A DNA stretch of 64,000 nucleotides from JAABRU01 sp041390465 (GCA_041390465.1 JAWKPW010000005.1:38082-102081); one strand, 5' to 3'. Shown: positions 1-9,767, counted from the stretch's first letter. Numbers and translations: made by a program. Notes: generated from the sequence alone by a model not told the origin.

Positions 1-1170
1 TCCTACCAGTTGTGCGGGCATTGATATCCGCTCCCCTGTCCAGAAGTTTCCGGATGATTTCCGCATGTCCTTAGGCGGTCAGCATCAGGGCTGTGTTTTT
101 GGGATGTGTGTCTGATGTTCACATCCGCGCCCCGTGCCAGAAGCAGGTCAGTAATTTCCCCATATCCTTCCTGCTTGGCAGCCATAAAGGCGGTCAATCC
201 GCCGGGGCCGTATTTGGCAGAGGTTCTTTTCCCGGTTTCTGTTTCTGCCCAGAACCCGCTGCCGTATGGCGGAGAGGAGTTTAATCAGACTGAGGGGAAC
301 AGGAACAACTGCCCCCTATTGACCGGTTCCATATCTTCCGAGCATAACAGGTTCAGAAGGCCAGGAAGAACAGGTTCGCTGTGACCAATTTTTAACTGTG
401 GAGATGCAGGCTGTTTGGGTGGCAAAGGATCGGAACAGCTTCTGCCCGCGTGCATATACCGGAGGGCGCAGTCTCTTCAGAGGCTTTTCAAAGGCAAAGG
501 AACCGGTTCAGTCTTACCGATTTTTACCTGTAGGTACAGTCTTTTCACGCTGTTTCGGTGACAAAGGAACAGGGACAGGTTTACGGCCCCGCGCGCCTGT
601 ATTGGCACAGGCGTAACTGAAGCGATTCCGGCACGGGGATCTTTAGATGAAATCATCGGAATTACAAAAGGTTTGCCGGGTTCAGAAGACACCACTGCCC
701 GGTTTCCGTACCGCATTCATATCCGCGCCTTTGTCCAGAAGCATAGCCCGGACAGTGGCTATATGACCTTTGGCACAGGCCGCTGTCAGAGCAGTCCGGC
801 CTTCCATTGCCGGAATATGGTTGACATCTGCTCCGTGAGAAATAAGCACCATCACCAATTTCCCAATGATCTTCGGACATAATGAGAATCAACTTGGCCA
901 AACCCGCTTTTATCTTTTATGTTCGAAAGGATCTGCCCCTTTTCCAGCAGAACCGGACCATTCCCCATGTATCCCAAAGAAGATGCCGTCATCAGAGCGG
1001 TTCTGTATGTGTCTAGATGCTTTGTTGACATCGCTTCCCTGATCCAGATACTGTTTCACCTCTTCCATGCGGTTGTTCCGGCAGGTAGCCTCAAAATCTT
1101 TTCCTGGAATACAGTCTGTGCTGAGGCTGGCAATGCACAGAGTGCTGTGCAAAGCATAATAATTACAACT
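1..1170 (-). pseudogene. ankyrin-repeat protein relic, running off the left edge
   Basis: Reading the minus strand from about 1170 down to base 1 gives, in three alternating frames, a possible secretion signal (LCTALCALPASA) followed by ankyrin-repeat pieces such as NNRMEEVKQYLDQGSDVN near 1075, a TALTAACAKGHIATVRAMLL-like piece near 780 and ITDLLLARGADVN near 120. These match the ankyrin consensus of paired helices with a (G)ADVN turn. Frame changes near 1010, 900 and 680 break the gene, so no full product is possible. Ankyrin repeats usually mediate protein-protein binding. The signal peptide suggests an exported protein, but this is inferred. The gene continues beyond the window. Confidence 0.6.
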
Positions 1171-1479
1171 CTATGATTTCATAAAATTGCACATCCTTTT
1201 CTGTCTGAGTGTTCCCAAATTCAGGGAGAGTTCGAGTGCTACATGTGCACTCTTCCCACCTGGTCTCTTAAATCCCAATGCTAACTTCATCGGCGCAAAC
1301 GCAGATTACTTTGCGTGCTTTTTCAAATCATCTCCGTGGCGTTTCAACTGCTTCCAGGCTGCCTCATCTGTGTTTTCATGGCAAATCGCCCGCATGTCCT
1401 CTGCTGCGATCTGCCAGGCCTGTTTACCCTCGTTCCCGCTCTGCGTGAGAATACCACCCTGACGCTCTGCGTCGTGTTT
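1171..1479. other. no recognisable gene between two relics
   Basis: About 300 bases. On the minus strand an open stretch near 1300-1450 reads AAWKQLKRHGDDLKKHAK before a stop, with no start or family that I recognise. It may be the decayed 3' part of whatever followed the UPF0175-like relic. No clear promoter or hairpin was seen. Confidence 0.4.
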
Positions 1480-1710
1480 TCATCTGCTGATCAGATATAC
1501 TGTATAAAAGCAATGGAGAATTGATCTCAGATTGCTGACAGATACACCGATACAGGAAAGATACAGAAGACAATCAAGCCGCTTTTTCCGCATAATTTGA
1601 CAACCTGCCCTGAAGAAATATCCCATTTCATAAAGTTTGGCTGCCAGCAGAAAACGGGTTTCAAATCAAATTCATCCTTTGACAATCCGGTATTCAGCAA
1701 GTGTCATCAT
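1480..1710 (-). pseudogene. probable UPF0175-type antitoxin relic
   Basis: The minus strand starting at ATG 1710 reads MTLAEYRIVKDEFDLK in one frame, then ETRFLLAAKLYEMG and a segment ending GVSVSNL in others. The order (helical AAKLYE-G, then a small helix-turn-helix-like segment) resembles UPF0175 proteins, which act as antitoxin-like partners of PIN-type toxins. At least two frame changes are needed, so this is a relic. The assignment rests on remembered family patterns over a short stretch and is tentative. Confidence 0.35.
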
Positions 1711-1736
1711 TATATTCAAGTGTGAATACATACAAT

Positions 1737-2680
1737 TCATTTTTCAGTCTTCCTTCTGATACATCGCATCCATCCTTTCATCCTGAAAATCCAGGACAGA
1801 CAGTAATTTCCGGTTAGGTTTTTTTGCATATAACCAATAAGACTTTCTTTGTTCTTTGAAAAATTGTTCTTCAAACTTGCTTTCACCTCTTCGTATTCGA
1901 CTTGATTTGTGTTGAGAAACTCCCTGACCCTTTTAATGCTGACCGGTTCGTTATGCTGCTTGCAACGTATATTGCCAGCAAGAGATAAGTAATTAAACCT
2001 GCCAGTATCTGAACCATTAAACCATGCTCATATGCAATCAAGTGATAAACTTTAAGACGTTTCCACGGAATAAAAAAACTTTTCTGCCTCCACGGGCTTA
2101 TACCAATGCAATCTGTTCTGCTGTAAGGTCAAGACGGTTGCTATCAATATTTGACACTGCTTCAATTTCGTAATGTCAATCGAGTTCCTTTTGTCATCAG
2201 ATTTAACCTTCGATTGTCCCCAGGAGTACAATGGCATCAAGAAAACAAAACTTTCAGGGTCTTCATCACTTTTTTATGATTGTTTTCAACTTGTACCGAC
2301 ACTGATTCGACAGGCGAAAAAATTATACTTCCTGCCATTGATCGAACTTTTGTGACATGATAGCCTCTGTCCATTACACCGGTTTTTCTCCCGGCGAAAG
2401 GATTTGACTGACGAAGGCGTTCCACCTGCTTTGCCTTCGGTTAAAAACAGTTTCTGAGAGATTGAGCGATTTATCCAGCCCCATCTTGAACTTTTGGCCT
2501 TTTAAGCTCATTTCTGTCAATCGTGATCATCAGAAGGACGGTATCAATAAGCGAACCGTCAATTTTAACAAGCTCTCTGATTAGAATAATTTTAGGAGAC
2601 GTATACCGGAAACTTTTGAATTTGCAGACGGGAAAATACATAAAGAACTATCAGAGTCTATGATTTGTTACTTCAGACTT
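1737..2680 (-). pseudogene. IS4-family-like transposase relic
   Basis: On the minus strand, pieces in several frames line up in the order of an IS4-type DDE transposase: DGSLIDTVLLM near 2550, the FLTEGKA/RLRQSNPF region near 2420, VMDRGYHVTKVRS near 2360 (the DRGY motif around the second catalytic Asp), WEIEKFF-like and LKVYHLIA near 2070, then MVQILAGLITYLLLAIY near 2000 and a C-terminal tail ending at a TGA at 1737. At least six frame changes and stops separate them, so the element is dead. No terminal inverted repeats could be defined. Confidence in the family is good because of the ordered motifs; the ends are uncertain. Confidence 0.7.
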
Positions 2681-3078
2681 GCTCTTTTAATTCCATCTTT
2701 TGGAGCAATATGCTCTCTCTTGCAAAATCATCTTCTTCCAAAAGCACTTGAGTAAATGTTGTGCTGAAATTGTGTTACCAGATGAAAATATACCCCTAAT
2801 GCTTTGGCTCGTCTTCAAAGTCATTTGGAAATCTGTTACAGCCGCAAACAGTGGTAGCATCTGCTTGCATTGCTTTTATTGCAGGACTGAAAAATCAAAT
2901 GATAAGCACTTTGAGGCAAATGGGTCAGAAGATTATGTGTGCAACTCCCTTGATATTATTAACAATGCCAAATTTCGACATTGTTCTACTATTTGTCAAG
3001 AAAAAATGACTTAACCTGCAAATATTATTATTTTTTTTAAATTTTATTATGCAATTTCCTTACCGGAAATTGCTGGGT
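2681..3078. other. unassigned, AT-rich stretch
   Basis: A plus-strand open frame of 104 codons at 2700-3014 has no ribosome binding site and a cysteine-rich composition that resembles no family I know. The minus strand is full of stops. This may be the decayed 5' end of the neighbouring IS4-like relic. I see no supportable gene. Confidence 0.4.
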
Positions 3079-3473
3079 TCAGACAATATTTTTAAGAAAA
3101 TGTGAAGAGGTTATGATCTTTCCATTTTCGCTTGTATTTCCCAAAGAAGAAGATGTTTGTCACCGGAAATGACAATCTCAGTTTCGGCTGCTGCTAACTG
3201 GATAAGAGATGTCATCGGGGATCACAGACAATAACCTCGCCATGCTCTATCCGAACATTTTGGAAATGGCATGTTTTCCTGATAAAACAAAAATCAATCT
3301 CCTGTTTCCGGAGATGGAATTTGGGGTATGCCAAGGAACACGCAGCAGTTCATCCTTTTATCTCTTTGCATATAAAGGGAATAATCCGCTTTTCTTCCAC
3401 AAAGAAATAAGTTTTCCCGGTGTTCCATAGACAGAAGTGCAGATACGACCACATTTGTATCGGCAACAACCTT
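3079..3473 (-). pseudogene. PIN-domain toxin relic (VapC/COG1569-like)
   Basis: Minus-strand reading directly after the antitoxin relic starts KVVADTNVVVSALLS, the classic PIN-domain opening with the first metal-binding Asp. It is interrupted by a stop near 3300 and ends with ISGDKHLLLLGN and KIITSSHFLKN, the typical C-terminal GDKHLL...ITP-F block, with TGA at 3079-3081. The start codon is missing: the junction GAGAAATAAAAG looks like a lost ATGA overlap. PIN toxins are RNases; this copy cannot be functional as read. It pairs with the AbrB-like relic immediately upstream. Confidence 0.7.
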
Positions 3474-3703
3474 TTATTTCTCTGATCTTGCCCATTTTAC
3501 TGCTTCATCCACGGATTCCGGTGTCAGTCCCGTTTTTTGATTTTTAGACCTGATTTTTTCAAGGTTAATATCTTTATTTTTCAATGGTTTGAAATAGCAC
3601 ACCATCTTTGGAAATCCAAGATCAAAATATTCCACTCCTTGAAGCTGTTCCATGATTTTGTAGGAATAGTAATCTTATTTTTTGATGTAACCTTTGCTAA
3701 CAT
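3474..3703 (-). pseudogene. AbrB/MazE-type antitoxin relic
   Basis: ATG at 3701-3703 has a good Shine-Dalgarno (GGAAGGAGG) just upstream. The product begins MLAKVTSKNKITIPTK, a SpoVT/AbrB swapped-hairpin DNA-binding start. One base is missing after codon 16; restoring it gives IMEQLQGVEYFDL, then KPLK and a helical tail ending EAVKWARSEK at the TAA at 3474. A single indel therefore breaks an otherwise intact 76-residue antitoxin. The gene abuts the PIN toxin relic in the usual antitoxin-toxin order. Confidence 0.7.
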
Positions 3704-4320
3704 TTTTATCCTCCTTCCATTTTACGAATTTGTAAGAGTTTTCCTTTCAAAATCAGTCTGAACCGGGATGGACGGGATTAAAGAATTTTCAGGATGTTCA
3801 CCCATATCCTGTTCATCCTTAATCCTGAAAATCCCGGTTCAAGACATAACATTATTATATTCAAATATGCACAGGATGGGGGCGTTCAAAGCCTCCTTAT
3901 CTGTGCATCATTACTAGCCGCCGTATGCCCCGATTTCCCCGCCCGTGCTGCTCGCGGTTTTGCAGGGGGAGGAGGAACTCAGGTGGCGGAGGGTGTCGGT
4001 GTATTGGGGATTGACAGAAATGTTCTGTCAGTTCTTTGTGACCTTTGTGCCCTCTCTGTGTCCTTTGCGGTCAAAGGTTAAGGGAATGCATTGTTTCAAT
4101 GGCGAATTGGTATTATGCCAGCAAGTTCCGGATATTTCAGAAATACAGGTTTGAAGAAAAGCAGATTTTCCGGATGCCGTGTGTATGTATCATATTGTTT
4201 CCGGATAAAAAACAAAAAAATTTTGCCAGATGATCCGGAAAAAAGGCTTTTGCCTGTTCTTTGTCTTGTCATCCGGATGAATTGGGGGTATATTCCTGTA
4301 TAAGAAATAAGGAAAAAGCC
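3704..4320. other. intergenic, with repeat fragments
   Basis: No gene recognised. Two near-identical short segments around 3760-3850 (GGATGNNCGGGATTAA and CATCCTTAATCCTG) form a loose inverted repeat. At 4030-4120 there is a copy of the dispersed 'CTTTGTGNCCTTTG' segment followed by the right end (CAATGGCGAATTGGTA) of the family-1 palindromic element that recurs through the window. Confidence 0.5.
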
Positions 4321-4650
4321 ATGATGCAGAATCAGGAATTTACGGAAAACACATTGATAACAGTTGGAATTCCCCAGTAAATATTACGGGATCATTGTCT
4401 GTCGGAGGATGCAGCCGCGGAAAAAATGCTGCATCTGTCTGTTCTGGGTGTGTATAAACATAAACAGCTCAGCAGCGGCAAAGCCGCTGAACTGCCTGGC
4501 ATCAGAAAGTATGACTTTATCCGGATGATGGCGGATGAGGGAATGGATTATTTTGATTATTCCCCAAAGGAACTGGAAGAGGAATTCAAAGCAATTGACC
4601 GATGGAAGAAGCAAATGGACACTCTTAATGCGAATCAAAAATGGATATGA
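4321..4650 (+). pseudogene. UPF0175 family antitoxin-like gene with an in-frame stop
   Basis: ATG 4321 follows an AAGGAAAAAG ribosome binding site. The frame reads MMQNQEFTENTLITVGIPQ, hits TAA at 4378-4380, and continues in the same frame with ILRDHCLSEDAAAEKML, then YKHKQLSSGKAAELPGI, a DFIRMMADEG helix and DYSPKELEEEFKAI. This is the UPF0175 layout: a beta-like start, then the conserved SxGKAAEL helix-turn-helix segment. Because the frame is unbroken, the sole lesion is one nonsense codon at position 20. A shorter 74-residue product could start at ATG 4426, but it would lack the N-terminus and no binding site is evident there. No toxin gene is visible downstream. Confidence 0.6.
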
Positions 4651-4811
4651 CCTGCGTTTAAAAGAAATTCCGCTCAGACCGAACTGTCTGTATCTGAAAA
4701 ACCGTCCGCAAGGTTCTGCTGCACTTTTCTGCTATCCTTAAATATGCACTTCATCCGGATGAAACATGCCGGAGTTGATAATTTTTTTGATTTGAAAGGA
4801 AAAAAATAATT

Positions 4812-6515
4812 ATGAGATTAAATCTCAGAAACAGATTTCTTGTTCCCACCATTGTCCTGGTTATTGCGGGAATGAGCATTTTGACAATGGTATCCTATGT
4901 GAATTCAATGAAATTTCTGGAAAAATCCGTTTCTGACCAGCTTGTCAGGATTTCCGAATCATCACAAAATATTACAGAGTTCTGGCTCAGGGAGTTGATG
5001 GGGAATCTTGAAACCTGGAGCCGGTGGAAAAGTTTGGCATGGGCAGTTCAGGATTCCTACATGGCTGAAAAAATCCGCAAACCGGTGAACACTTATCTTG
5101 AGGGACTGCATACTGCAAACTATGAAGTCATCAGTCTGGCAAATGCCAAAGGAGAAATTGTATGCGCCTCTGATCCTGCGGTTATCGGAACATCCAATCT
5201 GTCCGGTGAGAAATATTTTCAGGAGGCACGCAAAGGCTCCCCTTTTGTATCCGAAGTCAGAAAAAGTGAAGCCGGCGGAAAAGCGGTTTTTGTCATTTCC
5301 TTTCCTGTGGGAGAAGGATCTGAAACCGGTGTTCTGTCTGCTGTGACAAATCTTGAGCGTTTTGCAGAAGAACAGATTCTTTCCATAAAGACAGGAAATA
5401 CAGGTTATGCCTGTCTGTATCAGGAAGACGGGCTGCTGATTTCCCATCCGAAAAAAGAAAAAATACTGCATGAAAATATAAGATCTTATGATTTCGGACA
5501 AAAAATGATGCTTGAAAAAAAAGGAATTGTCCGCTATGCAGAAAACGGACGGGAGATGATGGCGGCTTTTGACCGGATCGATCCGGTCGGATGGACCGTT
5601 GCGGTGACTGCATCTGTTTCAGAACTGAATGCGCCTCTGAAAAAAATGGGCACTCTCCTGTTTTTTCTGTCTTTGACGGTTGTGCTGGCAGTATCGGTTC
5701 TCATTTTTCTGATCGCGGGAACGGTTACGAAACCCTTTGGCCGGATTGTCCGGGGCGTGGAAGAATCCATGGACAGGGTGACACTTATTTCCGGTCAGAT
5801 CGAAGCCCTTGGCAGGCAGGTGGCCGAGGGAACATCGGAACAGGCATCTTCTTTGGAGGAATCTTCCGCATCTTTGGAAGAAACCTCCGCCATGACCCGT
5901 CAGAATGCGGAGAATGCTGAAAAGGCAAGCCGCTTTGTGCAGGAGGATGCGGTTCCCGGTTTCGGGATAATGGCAGAAAGAGTGAAAAGGATGTCCGAGG
6001 CCATGAAAGCCACTGTGGAAGTCGGAGGCAAAACAGCCGCAATTGTTGAAAGTATAAACAAAAATGCCTTTCAGACCAATCTGCTGGCACTGAATGCGGC
6101 AGTGGAGGCCGCTCATGCCGGTGAAACAGGGGCCGGATTTGCGGTGGTCGCGGAGGAAGTCAGAAACCTGGCTCTTCATGCCGCAACTGCGGCCGGTGAT
6201 GCTGCAAAGCTGATTGCAGAGACCCAAAACAGGATTGGCGACGCCTGGGAATCCGGGCAGATGGTTGCCGAAATTATGGGCAAAAATACGGAAACCGTTC
6301 AGAAGGTGAAATTTCTTGTTGATGATATCTGTGCAGCTTCCGGAGATCAGGCAAGGGGAATCGGGCACATCAGCATGGCTGTGGCTGAAATGGACAAGGT
6401 GGTACAGGAGAATGCAGCCGGTGCCCAGACCGCTGCAACCTCGTCAGAGGAGATGAATGCGCAGGTGAAACAGGTCAGGCGTCTGATTGGGGAACTGACA
6501 GCCTTGATGAACTGA
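4812..6515 (+). CDS. methyl-accepting chemotaxis protein, Cache-type sensor
   Basis: A 567-residue transmembrane chemoreceptor. A first membrane helix lies at about 10-30, an extracytoplasmic domain at about 35-270 resembles a double Cache fold, a second helix is at about 281-302, and a cytoplasmic signalling domain follows. The tip region is at about 420-452 (AFQTNLLALN, then GETGAGFAVVAEEVRNLA). The HAMP linker is short or absent. The tip reads EAAHAGE where most receptors have EAARAGE, and the preceding segment is INKNAFQ rather than the common IDEIAFQ; both are unusual. No C-terminal CheR-binding pentapeptide is seen. The solute-binding protein gene 98 bases downstream on the same strand suggests an operon in which that protein presents a ligand to this receptor (inference). 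Confidence 0.93.
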   Translation: MRLNLRNRFLVPTIVLVIAGMSILTMVSYVNSMKFLEKSVSDQLVRISESSQNITEFWLRELMGNLETWSRWKSLAWAVQDSYMAEKIRKPVNTYLEGLHTANYEVISLANAKGEIVCASDPAVIGTSNLSGEKYFQEARKGSPFVSEVRKSEAGGKAVFVISFPVGEGSETGVLSAVTNLERFAEEQILSIKTGNTGYACLYQEDGLLISHPKKEKILHENIRSYDFGQKMMLEKKGIVRYAENGREMMAAFDRIDPVGWTVAVTASVSELNAPLKKMGTLLFFLSLTVVLAVSVLIFLIAGTVTKPFGRIVRGVEESMDRVTLISGQIEALGRQVAEGTSEQASSLEESSASLEETSAMTRQNAENAEKASRFVQEDAVPGFGIMAERVKRMSEAMKATVEVGGKTAAIVESINKNAFQTNLLALNAAVEAAHAGETGAGFAVVAEEVRNLALHAATAAGDAAKLIAETQNRIGDAWESGQMVAEIMGKNTETVQKVKFLVDDICAASGDQARGIGHISMAVAEMDKVVQENAAGAQTAATSSEEMNAQVKQVRRLIGELTALMN

Positions 6516-6613
6516 AAACAAAAACGGTTTGGAAATCCGGACAGATGCAACTGTATCCGGATATTGTGTCACTTTGGAATGTTTTTTTCAGATGAACAAA
6601 ATAAGGAGGGTTT

Positions 6614-7795
6614 ATGAAAACAGGGATGAAGGTGTTTGCAGCAGCGGTTCTGTGTGTTTTTCTGTTTCACGTGGCTGTGTTTGCGGCCGACAGGGGGAAT
6701 TTTTCCACAGCGCCGAAAAGCAATGAGGGGAAAAAATGGCGGATTGGATATTATGAGGGGGGGGATTATATTGATTATCAGACAAACATCATCGCGATTG
6801 CGGACGGCCTGACCGCTTTGAAATGGATCGAAAAAACACAGATTCCAAAGCAGGAGGGAAGCCAGACAAAAGAACTCTGGAAGTGGCTGGCTGCCAATGT
6901 CAAAAGTGACTGCATTGAATTTGTCGCAGATGGACATTACAGTGCGAACTGGGACAAGGAACTTCGTGTCCAAATGTCTGAGGAAATCATCAACCGCCTG
7001 AACACAAAAAAGGATATTGATCTGATCATTGCAGCCGGAACCTGGGCGGGCCAGGATCTTTCCCAGGGGCTTGCTGCGGGCAGATACAAAACCCCGACAA
7101 TGGTAATCTCCACCTCCGACCCCATAGGCGCGAAAATCATCAAAAGCCCGGAAGATTCCGGCAGTGAATATCTTCATGCACGGGTGGCTCCTCTGCGTCA
7201 TGCACGGCAGATTCAGCTTTTTCATGAAATTACAGGGTTCAAAACGCTGGGGGTGGCGCATGAAAACAGCGAAACCGGCAGAAGTTACGCGGCAATGGAT
7301 GTGCTGGAGAAAGCCGCGCGGGAACGCGGATTTCAGATCATCCCCTGTTATACGCAAAGTGATGTTCCGGATGAAAACATCGCAGCCGACAGCGTGAAGC
7401 AGTGTTTTGAGGAATTCGGGAAAAAAAAGGTGGAGGCCATTTATGTTTCCATACAAAGGGGTGTGAACACCAAAAGCATACCGGATTTGGTGAAAATTGC
7501 CAATGCCCATAAAATTCCCACCTTTTCCCAGTCCGGTTCCCAGGAGGTCAAATACGGATTTCTCATGAGCCTTGCCCAGGCTGCCGGATTCAGGGCATCG
7601 GGAAATTTTTATGCCCAAACCATGGCAAAGATATTCAATGGCGCCAAACCCGGCCAGGTGGATCAGGTGCTTGAAGCTCCCCAGAAGATTGCCATCAATG
7701 AAAAGACAGCGGAACTGATTGCGTTTCAGATGCCCATTGAATTTATTGAAGTGGTGGATGAGGTGTACAGAGAGATAGTCCAGCCTGAAAACTGA
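6614..7795 (+). CDS. ABC-type solute-binding protein, PF04392/COG2984-like
   Basis: A 393-residue exported protein. A Sec signal peptide (about residues 1-24, ending VAVFAAD) precedes a two-lobe periplasmic binding fold. The pattern LIIAAGTWAGQDLSQ, then TPTMVISTSDPIGAKII and a second lobe with LGVAHENSETGRSYAA fits the 'ABC transporter substrate binding protein' family (PF04392). AAGGAGG sits just upstream of the ATG. No permease or ATPase gene accompanies it; its only partner is the chemoreceptor just upstream, so ligand sensing rather than uptake is the likely role. A GC-rich hairpin downstream (7878-7911) probably ends the transcript. Confidence 0.82.
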   Translation: MKTGMKVFAAAVLCVFLFHVAVFAADRGNFSTAPKSNEGKKWRIGYYEGGDYIDYQTNIIAIADGLTALKWIEKTQIPKQEGSQTKELWKWLAANVKSDCIEFVADGHYSANWDKELRVQMSEEIINRLNTKKDIDLIIAAGTWAGQDLSQGLAAGRYKTPTMVISTSDPIGAKIIKSPEDSGSEYLHARVAPLRHARQIQLFHEITGFKTLGVAHENSETGRSYAAMDVLEKAARERGFQIIPCYTQSDVPDENIAADSVKQCFEEFGKKKVEAIYVSIQRGVNTKSIPDLVKIANAHKIPTFSQSGSQEVKYGFLMSLAQAAGFRASGNFYAQTMAKIFNGAKPGQVDQVLEAPQKIAINEKTAELIAFQMPIEFIEVVDEVYREIVQPEN

Positions 7796-7877
7796 GCACA
7801 CGGGGGCGCAGAAGCACGCTGCTTTGCGCCTGCATCAGAACAGGTTTTCAAGGATTCATTTTGGGCTGTGAAAAGCG

Positions 7878-7911
7878 GCATCCTGCCGGTTTGAAAAGTC
7901 CGGCAGGATGC
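7878..7911 (+). terminator. hairpin downstream of the solute-binding protein gene
   Basis: Perfect 12-base arms (GCATCCTGCCGG and its complement) around a 10-base loop, about 80 bases after the stop codon. There is no clear U-run, so it may be a weak terminator or an mRNA-stabilising stem. Confidence 0.5.
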
Positions 7912-8222
7912 ATCGGTTATAATATATACCGCTCCGTAAAACATTTCAGATGTCCTGTTTCCGGAACTTCCGGACTCCGAAATCAACCCGGCATAATTCA
8001 AATCAGCCGCGAATGACACGAATCTGCACAAACCGCAGTTCGTGTCATTCGTGCAATTCGCGCCTGCACCGTTAAATCTTATGATTAATGGTATATTTTT
8101 AAAGGGTTATCCCGATTCGCCATTGACATGATGCAATAACTGTCACTTTTCTCGCAGTTCTGTCTTTGCAAAAAACCGCTCCGCTTAATTTTTGCACGCC
8201 TCCGGATCAGGTGCAAACTGCA
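7912..8222. other. intergenic between convergent genes, with a palindromic repeat
   Basis: At about 8004-8065 imperfect arms (GCGAATGACACGAAT and ATTCGTG..ATTCGCG) can fold on themselves. A second stem (TTTGCAAAAAACCGCTCCGC...TTTTTGCAC) at 8165-8195 recurs near 42319-42355. A CGATTCGCCATTGA fragment at 8115 resembles a family-1 element end. No gene seen. Confidence 0.5.
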
Positions 8223-9272
8223 TTATATCTTTTTGAAGAGTTCAACTTTGTTTCTTCCCTTTTTCTTTGCCCGGTACAGAGCTGCATCAGCCTGACGGTA
8301 TACATCAGAATGGCTTGCCGTGCCGTCTGATTCTGCAATCCCCAGACTGACGGTGATTTTTTTTACAGGACCGAAAGACCGGCTTTCCACACAGGCCCGT
8401 ATTTTTTCAGCCAGCACGGCCGCTTCCTTTCCCCCTGCTTCGGGCATGATGATCGCAAATTCCTCTCCGCCAACCCTGAAGACAGAATCTGTCTTTCGCA
8501 CAGATTCTCTGACAGTGCAGGCCATCTGAATCAGAACACTGTCACCTGTTTTATGGCCGTATGTGTCATTGACTCTTTTGAAATAATCTATGTCAAAAAG
8601 AATGAGAGACAGGGTGGAGCCGTATCTTTTGCACCGGGCCAGTTCCTTTTCCACAGTGTCTTCATAAGAGCGCCGGTTGAAAAGTCCGGTCATCGCGTCA
8701 TGCCATGCGTGGTATTCAAGTTTTTTTCTCACAAAGGCATAAACAAACCAGATGATGGCCAGCGTATTGACTGCATGCAGGGAAAGAACAAGATAAAACA
8801 GCCGGATCTGCCTGATTTTGCCTTCGGTTGCAATCTGGGCAGTGAGGACTGCGGAATCAGCGATTTGCCAGCAGATTTCGCTTTCCGCTGTGATTTGTCT
8901 TCTGATCCGCTCACAGGGATGCACACGGTACAGAGCCAGATTTTCTTTGAGACTGTCCCATTTTTCTTTCAGATTCCTTATGTTTTCCGTAAATTCCGAT
9001 TTCCGCGTCCGGATGCTTTCTGCGCAGAGAAAACTTTCTGTCATCTGATCTGTTTCCTTTATCAGCAGCTCGCAGGACTGAGAGGGATCAGACAGGTGCA
9101 GTTTGGTGATACGCTGAATCATGCCTCTGATAATTCCCGCATGATTGATGATTTCCGCATCATTTTTCAGATTTTCCACTGTTATGTATATGAAAACAGC
9201 CATGACCAGACCGATGCCCAGCAGGAAAGCCGCAAGAAATATCAGGTAGGTTGAAAGTCTTAAAGAATGCAT
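8223..9272 (-). CDS. GGDEF diguanylate cyclase, membrane-anchored
   Basis: 349 residues. A first membrane helix is at about 7-30, a helical extracytoplasmic segment at 31-160 (resembling type IV pili chemosensor/4-helix sensors), a second helix at about 162-182, then a complete GGDEF domain from about 190. The signature is GGEEF, and RKTD lies five residues before it, the RxxD inhibitory site for product feedback. Substrate-binding DYFKRVNDTYGH is intact. The enzyme should make cyclic di-GMP from two GTP. The ribosome binding site is weak. A PilZ-domain gene, a likely cyclic di-GMP receptor, lies next on the same strand, though about 120 bases upstream. Confidence 0.93.
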   Translation of the reverse strand: MHSLRLSTYLIFLAAFLLGIGLVMAVFIYITVENLKNDAEIINHAGIIRGMIQRITKLHLSDPSQSCELLIKETDQMTESFLCAESIRTRKSEFTENIRNLKEKWDSLKENLALYRVHPCERIRRQITAESEICWQIADSAVLTAQIATEGKIRQIRLFYLVLSLHAVNTLAIIWFVYAFVRKKLEYHAWHDAMTGLFNRRSYEDTVEKELARCKRYGSTLSLILFDIDYFKRVNDTYGHKTGDSVLIQMACTVRESVRKTDSVFRVGGEEFAIIMPEAGGKEAAVLAEKIRACVESRSFGPVKKITVSLGIAESDGTASHSDVYRQADAALYRAKKKGRNKVELFKKI

Positions 9273-9389
9273 TGCTGTCTCTGAAAAAATCAGAAATGGT
9301 GTGAAATCGGCATCCCCGCGTTTGGGACAGAGCAGCTTTGGGGATCAGATGCCATCAGGATGCCGGCGGTGCACTGGGAATAAAAAAAC

Positions 9390-9767
9390 TCAGATAATCC
9401 GAATTTTCCATGAATCCATAACCTGCCGCAGTTTTTCTGCCACATCTTTTGCGATTGTCACAAATTCACATCCTGCTGCAACCTGCTCCGGATCCTGCAG
9501 GACAGCCCATCGGATTTGCATTTTTATGTTTTTCATAAAGGCAAGAGATGGCATATTCTCTATTTCGGACAGGATGAGAAAATCTCCTTCCCGCAGCACT
9601 CCGGACATATCTTTTTTAAACACAATTCCCATGCCGCCCAGACTCAAATCCATGATAGCTGCTGCCAGCGGTTCATCCGGATGTGCTTCTGATGCAAACA
9701 TGCCGGTCATACCGCCGGTGCCGGAAAACTGCATACGTTCAAATCTTCTTTTTTCTTTCTGATCCAT
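9390..9767 (-). CDS. PilZ-domain protein
   Basis: A 125-residue protein starting MDQKEKRRFERMQF. The RR..ER segment near the start and the DLSLGGMGIVF motif (PilZ D/NxSxxG) are the two halves of a cyclic di-GMP binding site, and GCEFVTI is the usual closing strand. The start at 9767 is chosen because GGAAG lies six bases upstream; the open frame extends to 9848, but that would overlap lnt and has no binding site. It sits between the diguanylate cyclase and lnt on the same strand and may respond to cyclic di-GMP made by its neighbour. The output target is unknown. Confidence 0.85.
   Translation of the reverse strand: MDQKEKRRFERMQFSGTGGMTGMFASEAHPDEPLAAAIMDLSLGGMGIVFKKDMSGVLREGDFLILSEIENMPSLAFMKNIKMQIRWAVLQDPEQVAAGCEFVTIAKDVAEKLRQVMDSWKIRII

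Noticed and set aside
2700..3014. 104-codon plus-strand frame as a gene
   Set aside because: No ribosome binding site or family match and located beside transposase debris.
5619..6368. 249-codon minus-strand frame opposite the first chemoreceptor
   Set aside because: Shadow of the chemoreceptor signalling domain; no start context.
6569..7801. 410-codon minus-strand frame opposite the binding-protein gene
   Set aside because: Entirely antisense to a gene with a signal peptide and strong ribosome binding site.
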